Of a DNA stretch of 64,000 nt, positions 9,143 through 18,284 are shown in pieces (the first letter of the stretch is position 1; each line of letters begins with the position of its first letter). The DNA is from Streptomyces sp. Root1304 (lineage in GTDB: Bacteria > Actinomycetota > Actinomycetes > Streptomycetales > Streptomycetaceae), in the NCBI RefSeq assembly GCF_001426405.1, contig NZ_LMEP01000005.1, positions 10,927 to 74,926 on the forward strand. Reading direction: 5' to 3'. The notes beneath the pieces were generated by a model. That model was not told the origin of the DNA. It saw only the letters and a list, made by a program, of their open reading frames with translations, and did no database searches. The translations under genes were made by a program, and so were the position numbers.

Positions 9143-9946
9143 TCAATTGGTGTGGGGGATTCCCTCGGGGCCCCGCTGGCAGCCGGGACACCAGTACGTG
9201 ACCCGGTCGCCGAGCTCCGCCTTGCGGACCGGGGCGCCGCAGCGCAGGCAGGGCCGGCCCTCGCGGCCGTAGACGTGGAGCGGGGTGCCGGGGCGCCGGG
9301 TGGTCGTCGTGCGCCGGTCCGGACGGTCCTTGTTCGCGTCCAGCAGGCGGTGGGCGGTCGCGACCAGCCGGGCGGGGACGCCGGGGTCCAGCTCGCCGAC
9401 CGGGAGCCAGGGGGTGACACCGGCGAGGAAGGCCAGCTCCGACTTGTACACGTTGCCGATGCCGGCCAGGTTGCGCTGGTCGAGCAGCGCCTCGCCGAGG
9501 GGGCGCTCCGGGTCGGCGCCGAGCCGCCGTACCGCCTCCTCCGGATCCCAGTCCGGGCCGAGCAGGTCCGGGCCGAGGCGGCCGACGACCCGGGGCTCCT
9601 CGGTGGTGCGGATGAGCTCCAGGACGGGGAGGCGGTAGCCGTACGCGGTGGACTCGGCGTTTCCGAGGATCGCCCGGATCTGGTGCTCCGGGCCGCCGTG
9701 CGGGCGCTCCCCGGTCGCGTACACCCGCCAGGCGCCGTCCATCCGCAGATGGGAGTGGAGGGTGAGCCCGCCCTCGATCCGGGCGAGCAGGTGCTTGCCG
9801 CGCGGGGTGACGTCCAGGAGCGTGCGGCCGGTGAGGTCGGCGGTGGCGAAGCGGGGCACCCGGAGGTCCGAGCGGGTCAGCACCCGCCCGGCGAGCGCGG
9901 TGTGCAGGCGGTGGGCGGCCTGCCAGACGGTGTCTCCTTCGGGCAC
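9143..9946 (-). CDS. Fpg/Nei-family DNA glycosylase (endonuclease VIII type)
   Basis: Base-excision repair glycosylase/AP lyase that removes oxidised bases. GTG start at 9946; the mature protein begins P-E-G-D-T, where the N-terminal Pro is the nucleophile and Glu the general acid; PEGDT rather than PELPE marks the Nei side of the family. The H2TH region contains LLDQRNLAGIGNVYKSE at about residues 155-171. The C-terminal zinc finger is intact: CLRCG and CPGCQ near residues 235-257. Length 267 aa is typical of actinobacterial Nei2-type enzymes. In Streptomyces and Mycobacterium this gene lies next to the Lhr helicase, an association also seen here (lhr follows after two genes), which hints at a shared repair role. 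Confidence 0.92.
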   Translation of the reverse strand: MPEGDTVWQAAHRLHTALAGRVLTRSDLRVPRFATADLTGRTLLDVTPRGKHLLARIEGGLTLHSHLRMDGAWRVYATGERPHGGPEHQIRAILGNAESTAYGYRLPVLELIRTTEEPRVVGRLGPDLLGPDWDPEEAVRRLGADPERPLGEALLDQRNLAGIGNVYKSELAFLAGVTPWLPVGELDPGVPARLVATAHRLLDANKDRPDRRTTTTRRPGTPLHVYGREGRPCLRCGAPVRKAELGDRVTYWCPGCQRGPEGIPHTN

Positions 9947-10049
9947 GGTTCCATGATGCCGGGTCGGGGCTTCGGCGGGCTTCGGTGGTGGGGCCGGGCC
10001 TGGGGGGCTTCGGCTCGGGTCCGTTCGGGTCGGGCTCGGTGGGCGGTGC

Positions 10050-10598
10050 TCAGGCGGTCGGGGTGGCCCGGGTCCGTACGCCGAACCACTGCTCGGCGCC
10101 GTAGTCCTCGAACCGCTCCACCTCGGTGAAGCCCAGCTTCGCCGCGACGCGCATCGCGCGGTCGTTCGCCGACTGGGTGCAGAGGACCACCGGCTCGCCG
10201 GGCAGCGCCTCGGTGAACCAGTCGAGTGCCGCCGCGCAGGCCTCGGCGGCGTACCCGTGTCCCCACGCCGTCGGCAGGAACATGTATCCGAGCTCGGTCT
10301 CCCCGCCCTCCGGGCGGACGTGCCCCTGGCGCTGCGGGTCGCGCGGGTCGAGGGTGACCATGCCGATCATCGTTCCGTCGTGTTCGATCACGAAGCAGCC
10401 GGGGCGCTGTCCGGGCACCTCGGGCATCGCCTGTTCGAGCACGTCACGCGGGCGGGCGCCGCCCACGTAGGTGCCCACCTCCGGCGAGGCGAACAGGTCG
10501 ACGAACGCCGCACGGTCACGGGCTTCGGACTCGCGCAGGACGAGCCGCTCGGTCTTGATCGGGGCCGGTGGCCAGGCGAGGCTTCCGAGAGCAGTCAT
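10050..10598 (-). CDS. GNAT-family N-acetyltransferase (RimJ/RimL-like)
   Basis: 182-aa acetyl-CoA-dependent acetyltransferase. ATG at 10598 begins MTALGSLAWPPAPIKTERLVLRE, the usual beginning of the Acetyltransf_3 (RimJ/RimL) subgroup; the in-frame extension to 10769 is rejected because it runs through the upstream intergenic region and has shadow composition. Visible elements are IGMVTLDPRD (beta4), ELGYMFLPTAWGHGYAAEACAAAL (beta4-alpha3 with the acetyl-CoA pyrophosphate-binding R/Q-x-x-G-x-G/A loop here as WGHGYA), and ANDRAMRVAAKLGFTEV near residue 155. Substrate unknown; proteins of this group acetylate protein N-termini, antibiotics or small amines. Confidence 0.85.
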   Translation of the reverse strand: MTALGSLAWPPAPIKTERLVLRESEARDRAAFVDLFASPEVGTYVGGARPRDVLEQAMPEVPGQRPGCFVIEHDGTMIGMVTLDPRDPQRQGHVRPEGGETELGYMFLPTAWGHGYAAEACAAALDWFTEALPGEPVVLCTQSANDRAMRVAAKLGFTEVERFEDYGAEQWFGVRTRATPTA

Positions 10599-10702
10599 GC
10601 CGGGCAACCTATCGCAGGCTCCGGGCGGAGCGGCAGGGAAGCAGCGGAAGGCGGGACGGCCAACGGGGCCCCGCCGGAGGCCGGTTGGTAGCATCCGCCC
10701 GC

Positions 10703-11386
10703 ATGAACCAAGATCGTGTGCTCGACGCGTTCCGCCGGGAGTCCGGGGCGCTCGCCGATGTCGTGGCAACTCTGCCCGAGGAGCGGTGGGAGCTCCCCAC
10801 GCGCTGCGCGCCCTGGACCGTACGCGGCCTCCTCGGGCACATCTGCGTCGTGATCGACTGGCTCCCGGGCATGCTGGACGCGCCGGCCCCGCCCGAGGCC
10901 GAGATCTCCGCGGTGGAGTACTACCGGCCGGACGAGCGCTTCTCGCCGCAGACGAACGGGGCCCGGATCGATCTGGCCACGAGCCGCGCCGCGCGGTCCG
11001 CCGACGGTGCCACCTTCGCCGCGGACTTCGCCGCGACCTGGCAGCGGGTCGACGAGCTCTGCCGGGCCGAACCGGCCGGCCGTACGGTGCGGACGCGTCA
11101 TGGCGACCCCATGCTCCTGTCGGAGTTCCTGCTCACCCGGGTCGTCGAGGTCGCCGTCCACGGTCTCGACCTGGCGGACGCGCTGGGCCACGAACCCTGG
11201 CTGACCCCGGAGGCGGGCGAGGCGGTGACGGAACTCCTCCTCGGCGCGGAGCAGACCGAGGCCGTCCGCGCGCTGGGCTGGAGCCCGCCGCACTTCCTGC
11301 GCGTCGCCACCGGCCGGACACCGCTGGAGGGCACCGAGGCCGTCCAGGTCGAACGGCTCGGCATCCGGTGGCTGGCGCTGGGCTGA
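10703..11386 (+). CDS. Mycothiol-dependent maleylpyruvate isomerase-fold (DinB/MDMPI) protein
   Basis: 227-aa protein starting at ATG 10703. The N-terminal four-helix DinB/MDMPI domain carries metal-ligand candidates: the His in LLGHICVVIDWLPGM near residue 50 and the His in EVAVHGLDLADALG near residue 155; the latter is the family signature H-x-x-D. The C-terminal part (SPPHFLRVATGRTPLEGTEAVQVE) matches the small SCP2/MDMPI C-terminal domain. Characterised relatives use mycothiol, the main thiol of actinomycetes, to isomerise or conjugate electrophiles. The specific substrate cannot be told. It is divergent from the GNAT gene across a 104-base spacer that must hold both promoters. Confidence 0.82.
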   Translation: MNQDRVLDAFRRESGALADVVATLPEERWELPTRCAPWTVRGLLGHICVVIDWLPGMLDAPAPPEAEISAVEYYRPDERFSPQTNGARIDLATSRAARSADGATFAADFAATWQRVDELCRAEPAGRTVRTRHGDPMLLSEFLLTRVVEVAVHGLDLADALGHEPWLTPEAGEAVTELLLGAEQTEAVRALGWSPPHFLRVATGRTPLEGTEAVQVERLGIRWLALG

Positions 11387-11449
11387 CGGTGACCGGTGAC
11401 GGCGGTCCGGGCCTCGTGCGTCGCGGTCCCGTCACGCCCCACCGGCCGG

Positions 11450-14400
11450 TCACGCGCGCAGGCGAAGGCCTCTCGGGGTCGCCACGAAGCCCGCGGTTTC
11501 CAGGGGACGGGCCAGGGGCGAGGTCAGGGCCGTCGCGCCGTTGACGCGCTCCACCGTGACCGTGCCCAGGGTGCCCGCCCGTGCCGCCGCCGCCAGCGCT
11601 TCGGCCGCCGCCCTCAGGGCAGGGTCGTCGGGCTCGGCGGGCCAGCACAGCAGCGTCTTGCCGCCGCGCTCCATGTACAGCGTCAGCTCGCCGTCCACCA
11701 GGACCACCAGCGCGCCCGCCTTGCGCCCCGGCTTGTGCCCGGCGCCGGTCGGCGGCTCGGGCCAGGACAGGGCCGCCCCGTACGCGTTCGCCGGGTCCGC
11801 CGCCGCGAGGACCAGCGCGCGCGGGCCCGTCGCGGCCTCCACGCCCCGGTCGCGGGCGGTCGCCGCGGCCCGCAGCCGGTCCACCGCGCCGTCCATCGCG
11901 AACTGGGCGGCCCCGAGGCCCTCCACCACATAGCCGCGCCGGGCCTGCCCGCTGTCCTCGAAGGCCGCCAGGATGCGGTACGTGGCCGAGAAGCCGCCCT
12001 CCACGCCCTCGGCGGCCACCGCGCCCCTGGTCACCACGCCGTGCCGGTCCAGGAGCGTACGGGCCAGGGCATGGGCCCGGTGGGTGGGCTCCGGTTCGGC
12101 CGGCGGCAGCAGCGACCAGCGGCCGGAGACCGTGGGCGGGCCCGTACGGGAAGCGGGGCGGGCGGCCGCGGTCAGCGTGCCGTACCGGCCGCGCGGGACC
12201 GTGCGGCGCGCGCGGTGGGCCGTGGACCCCGCCGTGCGCCCCGAGCCGAGGAGCGAGCGCAGCGGGGCCAGGGTGTCGTTGGTGAGCCTGCCGGACCAGG
12301 CCAGGTCCCAGACGGCGTCGGCGAGCTGCGGGTCCGTGGCGTCCGGATGGGTGGTGGCCCGGATCTGGTCGGCGATCTGCCGGAAGAACAGGCCGTACCC
12401 GCCGGAGAGGGCCGTGAGGACCGACTCGTGGAGGGCGGACAGCTCCAGCGGATGCGGCACGGGCAGGAGCAGCGGCGCCGCGTCCGCCAGGTACAGCGAG
12501 ACCCAGCCGTCCTTGCCGGGCAGCGATCCGGCTCCCGCCCACAGCACCTCGCCGGTGGTCGTCAGCTCGTCGAGGAGCGCCGGGGTGTAGTCCCCGACCC
12601 GGGACGGCAGGATCAGCTTCTCCAGGGCCGAGGCGGGGACCGGCGCGCCCTGGAGCTGCTCGATCGCGCGGGCGAGGCCGTCGATCCCGCGCAGGCTGTT
12701 GCTCCCCAGGTGCTGCCACTGCGGCAGGAAGGTGGCGAGGGCCGCCGGGGGCACCGGCTCCAGCTCGTGGCGCAGGGCTGCCAGGGAGCGGCGCCGCAGC
12801 CGGCGCAGGACGGTCGCGTCGCACCACTCCTGGCCGATGCCCGAGGGGTGGAACTCGCCCTGGACGACCCGGCCGGTCGCGGCGAGCCGTTGGAGGGCGC
12901 CGTCGGTGACGGCCGCGCCGAGCCCGAAGCGGTCGGCCGCCCGGGAGGACGTGAACGGGCCGTGGGTACGGGCGTACCGCGCGAGGAGGTCGCCGAGCGG
13001 GTCCTTGACCGGCTCGGTGAAGGCCTCGGGCACCCCGACGGGCAGGGCCGTGCCCAGGGCGTCACGGAGCCGGCCCGCGTCCTCGATCGCCGCCCAGTGC
13101 TCCCGGCCCCCGATCCGCACCCGGATCGCGCGCCGGGCGGCCCCCAGCGCGGTCGCCCAGGCCCCTTCCGCGCCGCGCTCGACCAGCTCGGCGTCCGTGA
13201 GCGGGCCCAGCACCCGCAGCAGGTCGGCGACGCCCTCCACGTCCTTGATGCGGCGGTCGTCCGTCAGCCACTGGAGCTCCCGCTCCAGCTCGGCCAGGAC
13301 CTCCGGGTCGAGCAGTTCGCGCAGCTCCGCCTGGCCGAGCAGCTCCGCGAGCAGCCGGGAGTCCAGGGAGAGCGCGGCCGCCCGCCGCTCGGCGAGCGGG
13401 GAGTCGCCCTCGTACAGGAACTGCGCGACGTACCCGAAGAGCAGCGAGCGGGCGAAGGGGGACGGCTCGGGGGTGGTGACCTCGACCAGGCGGACCCGGC
13501 GGGCCTCGATGTCGCCCATCAGCTCGGTCAGACCGGGGAGGTCGAACACGTCCTGGAGGCACTCGCGGACGGCTTCGAGGACGATCGGGAACGAGCCGAA
13601 CTCGCTCGCCACCTGGAGGAGCTGGGCCGCTCGCTGCCGCTGCTGCCAGAGCGGGGTGCGCTTGCCGGGGTTGCGCTTGGGCAGCAGCAGGGCGCGCGCG
13701 GCGCACTCGCGGAAGCGGGACGCGAACAGCGCGGAGCCGCCGACCTGGTCGGTGACGATCTGCCCGATCTCGGCCTTGTCGAAGAGGGCGTCCGCCGCGC
13801 CGACGGGCGCCTTGTCCGCGTCGTAGGTCGTGTCGAGGTGGCGGCCGGGGTCGACCGGTTCGTGGTCGAGGAGGTCCAGGCCCATGTCCAGGCCCATCAG
13901 GTCGGCGTCCGGCAGACGCAGCACGATGCCGTCGTCCGCGTGCATCACCTGCGCGTCCATGCCGTACCGCTCGGCGAGCCGCGCGCCGATGGCCAGCGCC
14001 CACGGGGCGTGCACCTGCGCACCGAAGGGGGAGTGGATGACGACCCGCCAGTCCCCGAGCTCGTCGCGGAAGCGCTCGACCAGGATCGTCCGGTCGTCCG
14101 GCACGTGACCGCAGGCCTCGCGCTGCTCCTTGAGGTACGCGAGGACGTTGTCGGCGGCCCAGCCGTCCAGGCCCGCCGCGAGCAGCCGCAGCCGCGCGTC
14201 CTCGTCCGCCAGGGCGCCCACCTCGCGCAGGAACGCGCCCACGGCCCTGCCCAGTTCGAGCGGGCGGCCCAGCTGGTCGCCCTTCCAGAACGGCAGCCGG
14301 CCCGGCACTCCGGGCGCCGGCGTGACGAGCACCCGGTCCCGGGTGATGTCCTGGATCCGCCACGAGGTGGTGCCGAGGGTGAACACGTCGCCGACCCGCG

Positions 14401-16108
14401 ACTCGTACACCATCTCCTCGTCGAGCTCGCCGACCCTGCCCCCGCCCTTCTTGGGGTCGGAGCCCGCGAGGAACACCCCGAACAGACCCCGGTCGGGGAT
14501 CGTGCCGCCCGAGGTGACGGCGAGGCGCTGCGCGCCCGGCCGCCCGGTCACGGTCCCGGCGACCCGGTCCCAGACCACGCGCGGGCGCAGCTCCGCGAAG
14601 GCATCCGAGGGATAGCGGCCGGCCAGCATGTCGAGCACGCCCGTGAACGCCGACTCGGGCAGCGAGGAGAACGGCGCCGCCCGGCGCACCAGGGCGAGCA
14701 GGTCGTCCACCTGCCAGGTGTCGAGCGCGACGAGGGCGACCAGCTGCTGGGCCAGGACGTCCAGCGGGTTCGCGGGGATCCGCATCGACTCGATCGCCCC
14801 CGAACGCATCCGCTCGGTGACCACGGCCGCCTGCACCAGGTCGCCCCGGTACTTGGGGAAGACCACGCCCGTCGACACCGCGCCGACCTGGTGGCCGGCG
14901 CGGCCCACGCGCTGGAGCCCGGAGGCCACCGAGGGCGGCGACTCCACCTGCACGACCAGGTCCACCGCGCCCATGTCGATGCCCAGCTCCAGGCTGGAGG
15001 TGGCGACCACGGCGGGCAGCCGGCCCGCCTTCAGGTCCTCCTCGACCAGGGCGCGCTGCTCCTTCGACACCGAGCCGTGGTGGGCGCGGGCGAGCAGCGC
15101 CGGGGCGCCCTGCGCCGCCCCCGACTGGGCCATGATCTCGGCCGGCGGCGCCCCGTCGGGGAGGGGTTCGCCGGTGGCCCGCTCGTACGCGATCTCGTTG
15201 AGCCGGTTGCAGAGGCGCTCGGCGAGACGCCGGGAGTTGGCGAAGACGATCGTGGAGCGGTGCGCCTGGACGAGGTCCGCGATCCGCTCCTCGACGTGCG
15301 GCCAGATCGAGGGCTTGTCGCCGCCGTCCTTGCCCTCGGACGCGGGGGAGCCGCCCAGCTCGCCCATGTCCTCGACGGGGACGACGACGGAGAGGTCGAA
15401 CTCCTTCCCCGACGGCGGCTGGACGATCTCCACGGCGCGCCCCGGCGACAGATAGCGCGCCACCTCGTCCACCGGCCGGACCGTGGCCGACAGGCCGATC
15501 CGGCGCGCGGGGCGCGGCAGCAGCTCGTCGAGCCGCTCCAGGGAGAGGGCCAGGTGGGCGCCCCGCTTCGTGCTCGCGACCGCGTGGACCTCGTCCAGGA
15601 TGACCGTCTCCACGCCCGCGAGGGCGTCCCGGGCGGCGGAGGTCAGCATCAGGAACAGCGACTCGGGCGTGGTGATCAGGATGTCCGGCGGCCGGGTCGC
15701 GAGCGCGCGGCGCTCGGCCGGCGGGGTGTCGCCGGAGCGGATCCCGACCCGGATGTCCGGCTCGGGCAGCCCGAGCCGCACCGACTCCTGCCGGATGCCG
15801 GTCAGCGGCGACCGCAGGTTCCGCTCGACGTCCACCGCGAGGGCCTTCAGCGGTGACACGTACAGCACGCGGCAGCGCTGCTTCGGCTCGGCGGGCGGCG
15901 GGGAGGCGGCCAGCCGGTCCAGGGAGGCGAGGAAGGCGGCCAGCGTCTTGCCCGAGCCCGTCGGCGCGACGACGAGCACGTCGGAGCCCGCGCCGATGGC
16001 GTTCCAGGCGCCCTCCTGCGCCGCCGTGGGCGCGGTGAAGGCCCCGGTGAACCAACCACGGGTCGCGGGGGAGAACGAGTCGAGCGCGGACCTGACCATG
16101 CCCCCCAT
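11450..16108 (-). CDS. lhr: Large ATP-dependent DNA helicase Lhr
   Basis: 3'-5' helicase of superfamily 2 linked to DNA repair in mycobacteria. 1552 aa if ATG 16108 is used; ATG 16099 is equally possible (MVRSALDSFS), and the longer frame to 17155 is shadow across the AraC gene. Walker A APTGSGKT is at residues 48-55, the DEVH box at 172-175, and SAT-type motif III (GLSATVRPVDEVARYL) near 205. RecA-like domain 2 has GIDMGAVDLVVQVESP and RVGRAGHQVG. Then come the winged-helix and Lhr-core domains (to about residue 860), and the long C-terminal Lhr region of tandem winged helices and beta-barrel to the end. Full length for the family and apparently intact. Seen next to a Nei-type glycosylase, as in other actinomycetes. 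Confidence 0.93.
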   Translation of the reverse strand: MGGMVRSALDSFSPATRGWFTGAFTAPTAAQEGAWNAIGAGSDVLVVAPTGSGKTLAAFLASLDRLAASPPPAEPKQRCRVLYVSPLKALAVDVERNLRSPLTGIRQESVRLGLPEPDIRVGIRSGDTPPAERRALATRPPDILITTPESLFLMLTSAARDALAGVETVILDEVHAVASTKRGAHLALSLERLDELLPRPARRIGLSATVRPVDEVARYLSPGRAVEIVQPPSGKEFDLSVVVPVEDMGELGGSPASEGKDGGDKPSIWPHVEERIADLVQAHRSTIVFANSRRLAERLCNRLNEIAYERATGEPLPDGAPPAEIMAQSGAAQGAPALLARAHHGSVSKEQRALVEEDLKAGRLPAVVATSSLELGIDMGAVDLVVQVESPPSVASGLQRVGRAGHQVGAVSTGVVFPKYRGDLVQAAVVTERMRSGAIESMRIPANPLDVLAQQLVALVALDTWQVDDLLALVRRAAPFSSLPESAFTGVLDMLAGRYPSDAFAELRPRVVWDRVAGTVTGRPGAQRLAVTSGGTIPDRGLFGVFLAGSDPKKGGGRVGELDEEMVYESRVGDVFTLGTTSWRIQDITRDRVLVTPAPGVPGRLPFWKGDQLGRPLELGRAVGAFLREVGALADEDARLRLLAAGLDGWAADNVLAYLKEQREACGHVPDDRTILVERFRDELGDWRVVIHSPFGAQVHAPWALAIGARLAERYGMDAQVMHADDGIVLRLPDADLMGLDMGLDLLDHEPVDPGRHLDTTYDADKAPVGAADALFDKAEIGQIVTDQVGGSALFASRFRECAARALLLPKRNPGKRTPLWQQRQRAAQLLQVASEFGSFPIVLEAVRECLQDVFDLPGLTELMGDIEARRVRLVEVTTPEPSPFARSLLFGYVAQFLYEGDSPLAERRAAALSLDSRLLAELLGQAELRELLDPEVLAELERELQWLTDDRRIKDVEGVADLLRVLGPLTDAELVERGAEGAWATALGAARRAIRVRIGGREHWAAIEDAGRLRDALGTALPVGVPEAFTEPVKDPLGDLLARYARTHGPFTSSRAADRFGLGAAVTDGALQRLAATGRVVQGEFHPSGIGQEWCDATVLRRLRRRSLAALRHELEPVPPAALATFLPQWQHLGSNSLRGIDGLARAIEQLQGAPVPASALEKLILPSRVGDYTPALLDELTTTGEVLWAGAGSLPGKDGWVSLYLADAAPLLLPVPHPLELSALHESVLTALSGGYGLFFRQIADQIRATTHPDATDPQLADAVWDLAWSGRLTNDTLAPLRSLLGSGRTAGSTAHRARRTVPRGRYGTLTAAARPASRTGPPTVSGRWSLLPPAEPEPTHRAHALARTLLDRHGVVTRGAVAAEGVEGGFSATYRILAAFEDSGQARRGYVVEGLGAAQFAMDGAVDRLRAAATARDRGVEAATGPRALVLAAADPANAYGAALSWPEPPTGAGHKPGRKAGALVVLVDGELTLYMERGGKTLLCWPAEPDDPALRAAAEALAAAARAGTLGTVTVERVNGATALTSPLARPLETAGFVATPRGLRLRA

Positions 16109-16189
16109 CGTGCACCCGGCCACTGACAACCGCCCGGACCTGGGGAGATCCGTTCGCACGGCGGCGGGCGCGCGGCGCAGAATGGGGGC

Positions 16190-17026
16190 ATGGCGAGCGG
16201 GGAACGGGCACGGTACTGGCAGTACGCCGAGCTGCCCGGGGTCGACCTGCTGCACGCCCGCTACATCCACAAGGCCTTCGCCCGGCACACCCACGAGACC
16301 TTCGTCTTCGCCGCGATCACCGAGGGCGTCGAGGCCTTCCACTACCGCGACGACCTGGTCCACGCGGGCCCCGGGCAGATCGCCCTGGTCAACCCCGACA
16401 CCCCGCACACCGGGCACGCGGGCGTGCCCGAGGGCTGGACGTACCGCACGATCTACCCCGACGCGGAGATCGTCCGGTCCATCGCCGCCGACACCCTCGC
16501 CCTGCGCGGCTCCGTCGGCTTCACCTCGCCCGTCGTCGACGACCCGTACGCCTCCCGGCTCGTCGTCGGCGTCCACCGGGCCGCCGAGGAGGGCAACGCG
16601 CTCGCCGCGGACAGCCTGCTCCGGCTGGTCACCGCGCGGATGCTGCGCAGCCACGGCGGTCTCGTCACCCCGCTCCCGCCGCACTCGGCGGGCGCCCGGA
16701 ACGCGGCACGCGCGCGGAGCGTCCTGGAGGAGCGCATGGCCGAGCCGCCGACCCTGGAGCGGCTCGCCGCGGACCTCGGCACCAGCCCCTTCGCCCTGCT
16801 GCGGGCCTTCCGGGACGCGTACGGCATGCCGCCGCACACCTGGCTCACGGACGCGCGCGTACGGCGGGCCCGGCGGCTCCTCGACGCGGGGACGCCCCCG
16901 GCGGACGCGGCCGCCGCCGTCGGCTTCACCGACCAGTCCCATCTGAACCGGCACTTCACGCGCAGCGTGGGCGTGCCGCCGGGGGCGTACCAACGCGCGC
17001 GTGGAGCGAGACGGGCGGCCCCGTAG
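16190..17026 (+). CDS. AraC-family transcriptional regulator
   Basis: 278-aa regulator; ATG 16190 has GGGGG 4-8 bases upstream. The N-terminal cupin domain (residues ~10-110) includes RHTHETFVFAAITEGVEAF and LVNPDTPHTGHAG, the His-rich ligand pocket pattern of AraC/cupin sensors. The C-terminal double HTH is at about residues 185-275 (LERLAADLGTSPFALLRAFRDAYGMPPHTWLT, then ADAAAAVGFTDQSHLNRHFTRSVGVPPGAYQ). It stands immediately before the azlC-azlD pair on the same strand, 110 bases away. AraC regulators of this type commonly control adjacent AzlCD exporters, so local control is likely (inference). Divergent from lhr with about 80 bases between starts. Confidence 0.9.
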   Translation: MASGERARYWQYAELPGVDLLHARYIHKAFARHTHETFVFAAITEGVEAFHYRDDLVHAGPGQIALVNPDTPHTGHAGVPEGWTYRTIYPDAEIVRSIAADTLALRGSVGFTSPVVDDPYASRLVVGVHRAAEEGNALAADSLLRLVTARMLRSHGGLVTPLPPHSAGARNAARARSVLEERMAEPPTLERLAADLGTSPFALLRAFRDAYGMPPHTWLTDARVRRARRLLDAGTPPADAAAAVGFTDQSHLNRHFTRSVGVPPGAYQRARGARRAAP

Positions 17027-17136
17027 GGCCCACGCCGCGAGGAGTGGACCCCCGCGAGAAGCCGTCCGCCGAGAGAAGCGGACCGCCGCAAGAACGTACA
17101 AGACCGGGTCGGCACCCGCCCCGTACCGTCTCCGAC

Positions 17137-17877
17137 GTGGCAGAACAGACAGCACCTCCCGTGATACGCGACGGCACGCCGTCCAAACCCGACGCGGCCG
17201 TCGTCCGCGACGCCCTCGGCGTCGGCGTCGCCGTCGGACTCTCCGGCTTCGCCTTCGGCGTGACCTCGGCGGGCTCCGGCCTGAGCGTCCTCCAGACCTG
17301 CCTCCTCAGCCTGCTCGTCTTCACCGGAGCCTCGCAGTTCGCCCTGGTCGGCGCGCTCGCCGCGGGCGGCAACCCCTTCACGGCCGCCGCCGGAGCCTTC
17401 TTCCTCGGCACCCGCAACGCCTTCTACGGACTGCGGCTCTCCCAGCTGCTCTCCGTACCGAAGGCCGTCCGGCCGTTCGCCGCGCACTGGGTGATCGACG
17501 AGACCACGGCCGTCGCGCTCGCGCAGCCCTCCCGCCGGGCCGCCCGGATCGGCTTCACCGTCACCGGACTCACGCTGTACGTCCTCTGGAACGTGACCAC
17601 GCTGCTCGGCGCCCTCGGCGCCGAGGCGATCGGCGACACGGCCGCCTGGGGGCTCGACGCGGCCGGCCCCGCCGTCTTCCTCGCCCTGCTCGCCCCCATG
17701 CTGAAATCCACGACCGAGCGGGCCACCGCCGGGCTCGCCGTCCTGCTCGGCCTCGGCCTGCTGCCCGTCCTGCCCGCCGGCGTCCCGGTCCTCGCGGCGG
17801 CCCTCGCCGCGCCCCTGGTGCTGTGGTTCCGGGGCCGCCGCTCCGGCCCGACCGCCCGTACGGAGGACTCCCGATGA
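17137..17877 (+). CDS. azlC: AzlC-family branched-chain amino acid exporter subunit
   Basis: Large subunit of the two-component AzlCD exporter (branched-chain amino acids and their analogues in Bacillus). GTG at 17137 (MAEQTAPPVIRDG) is preferred; the in-frame ATG 17044 would add 31 charged residues overlapping the region just after the AraC stop. The 246-aa protein shows AzlC features: GLSGFAFGVTSAGSGLSVLQTCLLSLLVFTGASQFALVGALAAGGN at residues ~38-85 with GASQF, and FFLGTRNAFYGLRLSQLL. About six to eight hydrophobic helices are visible. Coupled to azlD through ATGA. Confidence 0.9.
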   Translation: MAEQTAPPVIRDGTPSKPDAAVVRDALGVGVAVGLSGFAFGVTSAGSGLSVLQTCLLSLLVFTGASQFALVGALAAGGNPFTAAAGAFFLGTRNAFYGLRLSQLLSVPKAVRPFAAHWVIDETTAVALAQPSRRAARIGFTVTGLTLYVLWNVTTLLGALGAEAIGDTAAWGLDAAGPAVFLALLAPMLKSTTERATAGLAVLLGLGLLPVLPAGVPVLAAALAAPLVLWFRGRRSGPTARTEDSR

Positions 17878-18182
17878 ACGTCTGGATCGCCATCGCCCTG
17901 ACCGCGGGCGGCTGCTACCTGGTCAAGCTGATCGGACTGCTGGTCCCCGCCGGGGCGCTGGAACGCCCCCTCGTCCAGCGGCTCGCCGCGCTGCTCCCCG
18001 TCGCGCTGCTCGCCGCGCTCACCGCCCAGCAGACCTTCAGCGCGGGCGGCGACCTGGTCGTCGACGCCCGCGCCGCCGGACTTGCCGCGGCGGCCGTCGC
18101 GCTCGTCCTGCGGGCTCCCTTCCTGGTCGTCGTGGGCGCCGCGGTGGTGGTCACGGCTGGGGTACGGGCGCTGGGCTGGTGA
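17874..18182 (+). CDS. azlD: AzlD-family branched-chain amino acid exporter small subunit
   Basis: 102-aa hydrophobic protein whose ATG overlaps the azlC stop. Four membrane helices can be read (residues 3-24, 38-54, 63-80, 82-99) with the family pattern LVKLIGLLVPAGALERPLVQRLAALLPVALLAALTAQQTF, in which the conserved P-x-x-L-x-A-L core is present. AzlD works only together with AzlC. End of the short operon araC-azlC-azlD. Confidence 0.88.
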   Translation: MNVWIAIALTAGGCYLVKLIGLLVPAGALERPLVQRLAALLPVALLAALTAQQTFSAGGDLVVDARAAGLAAAAVALVLRAPFLVVVGAAVVVTAGVRALGW

Positions 18183-18284
18183 CAGTGGGGGCGTCCGACC
18201 CGGTGGGGGCGGAGCTGTCGGATTCGGTGACGGCGGCCCCGGTAAAGTGCGCGGACTCGGCCGGGGCGGGGAGGGATTCCGGGT

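Noticed and set aside
11396..15856. 1486-codon open frame antisense to lhr
   Set aside because: Low-complexity Arg/Gly/Ala sequence with no domain; lhr motifs on the other strand are complete.
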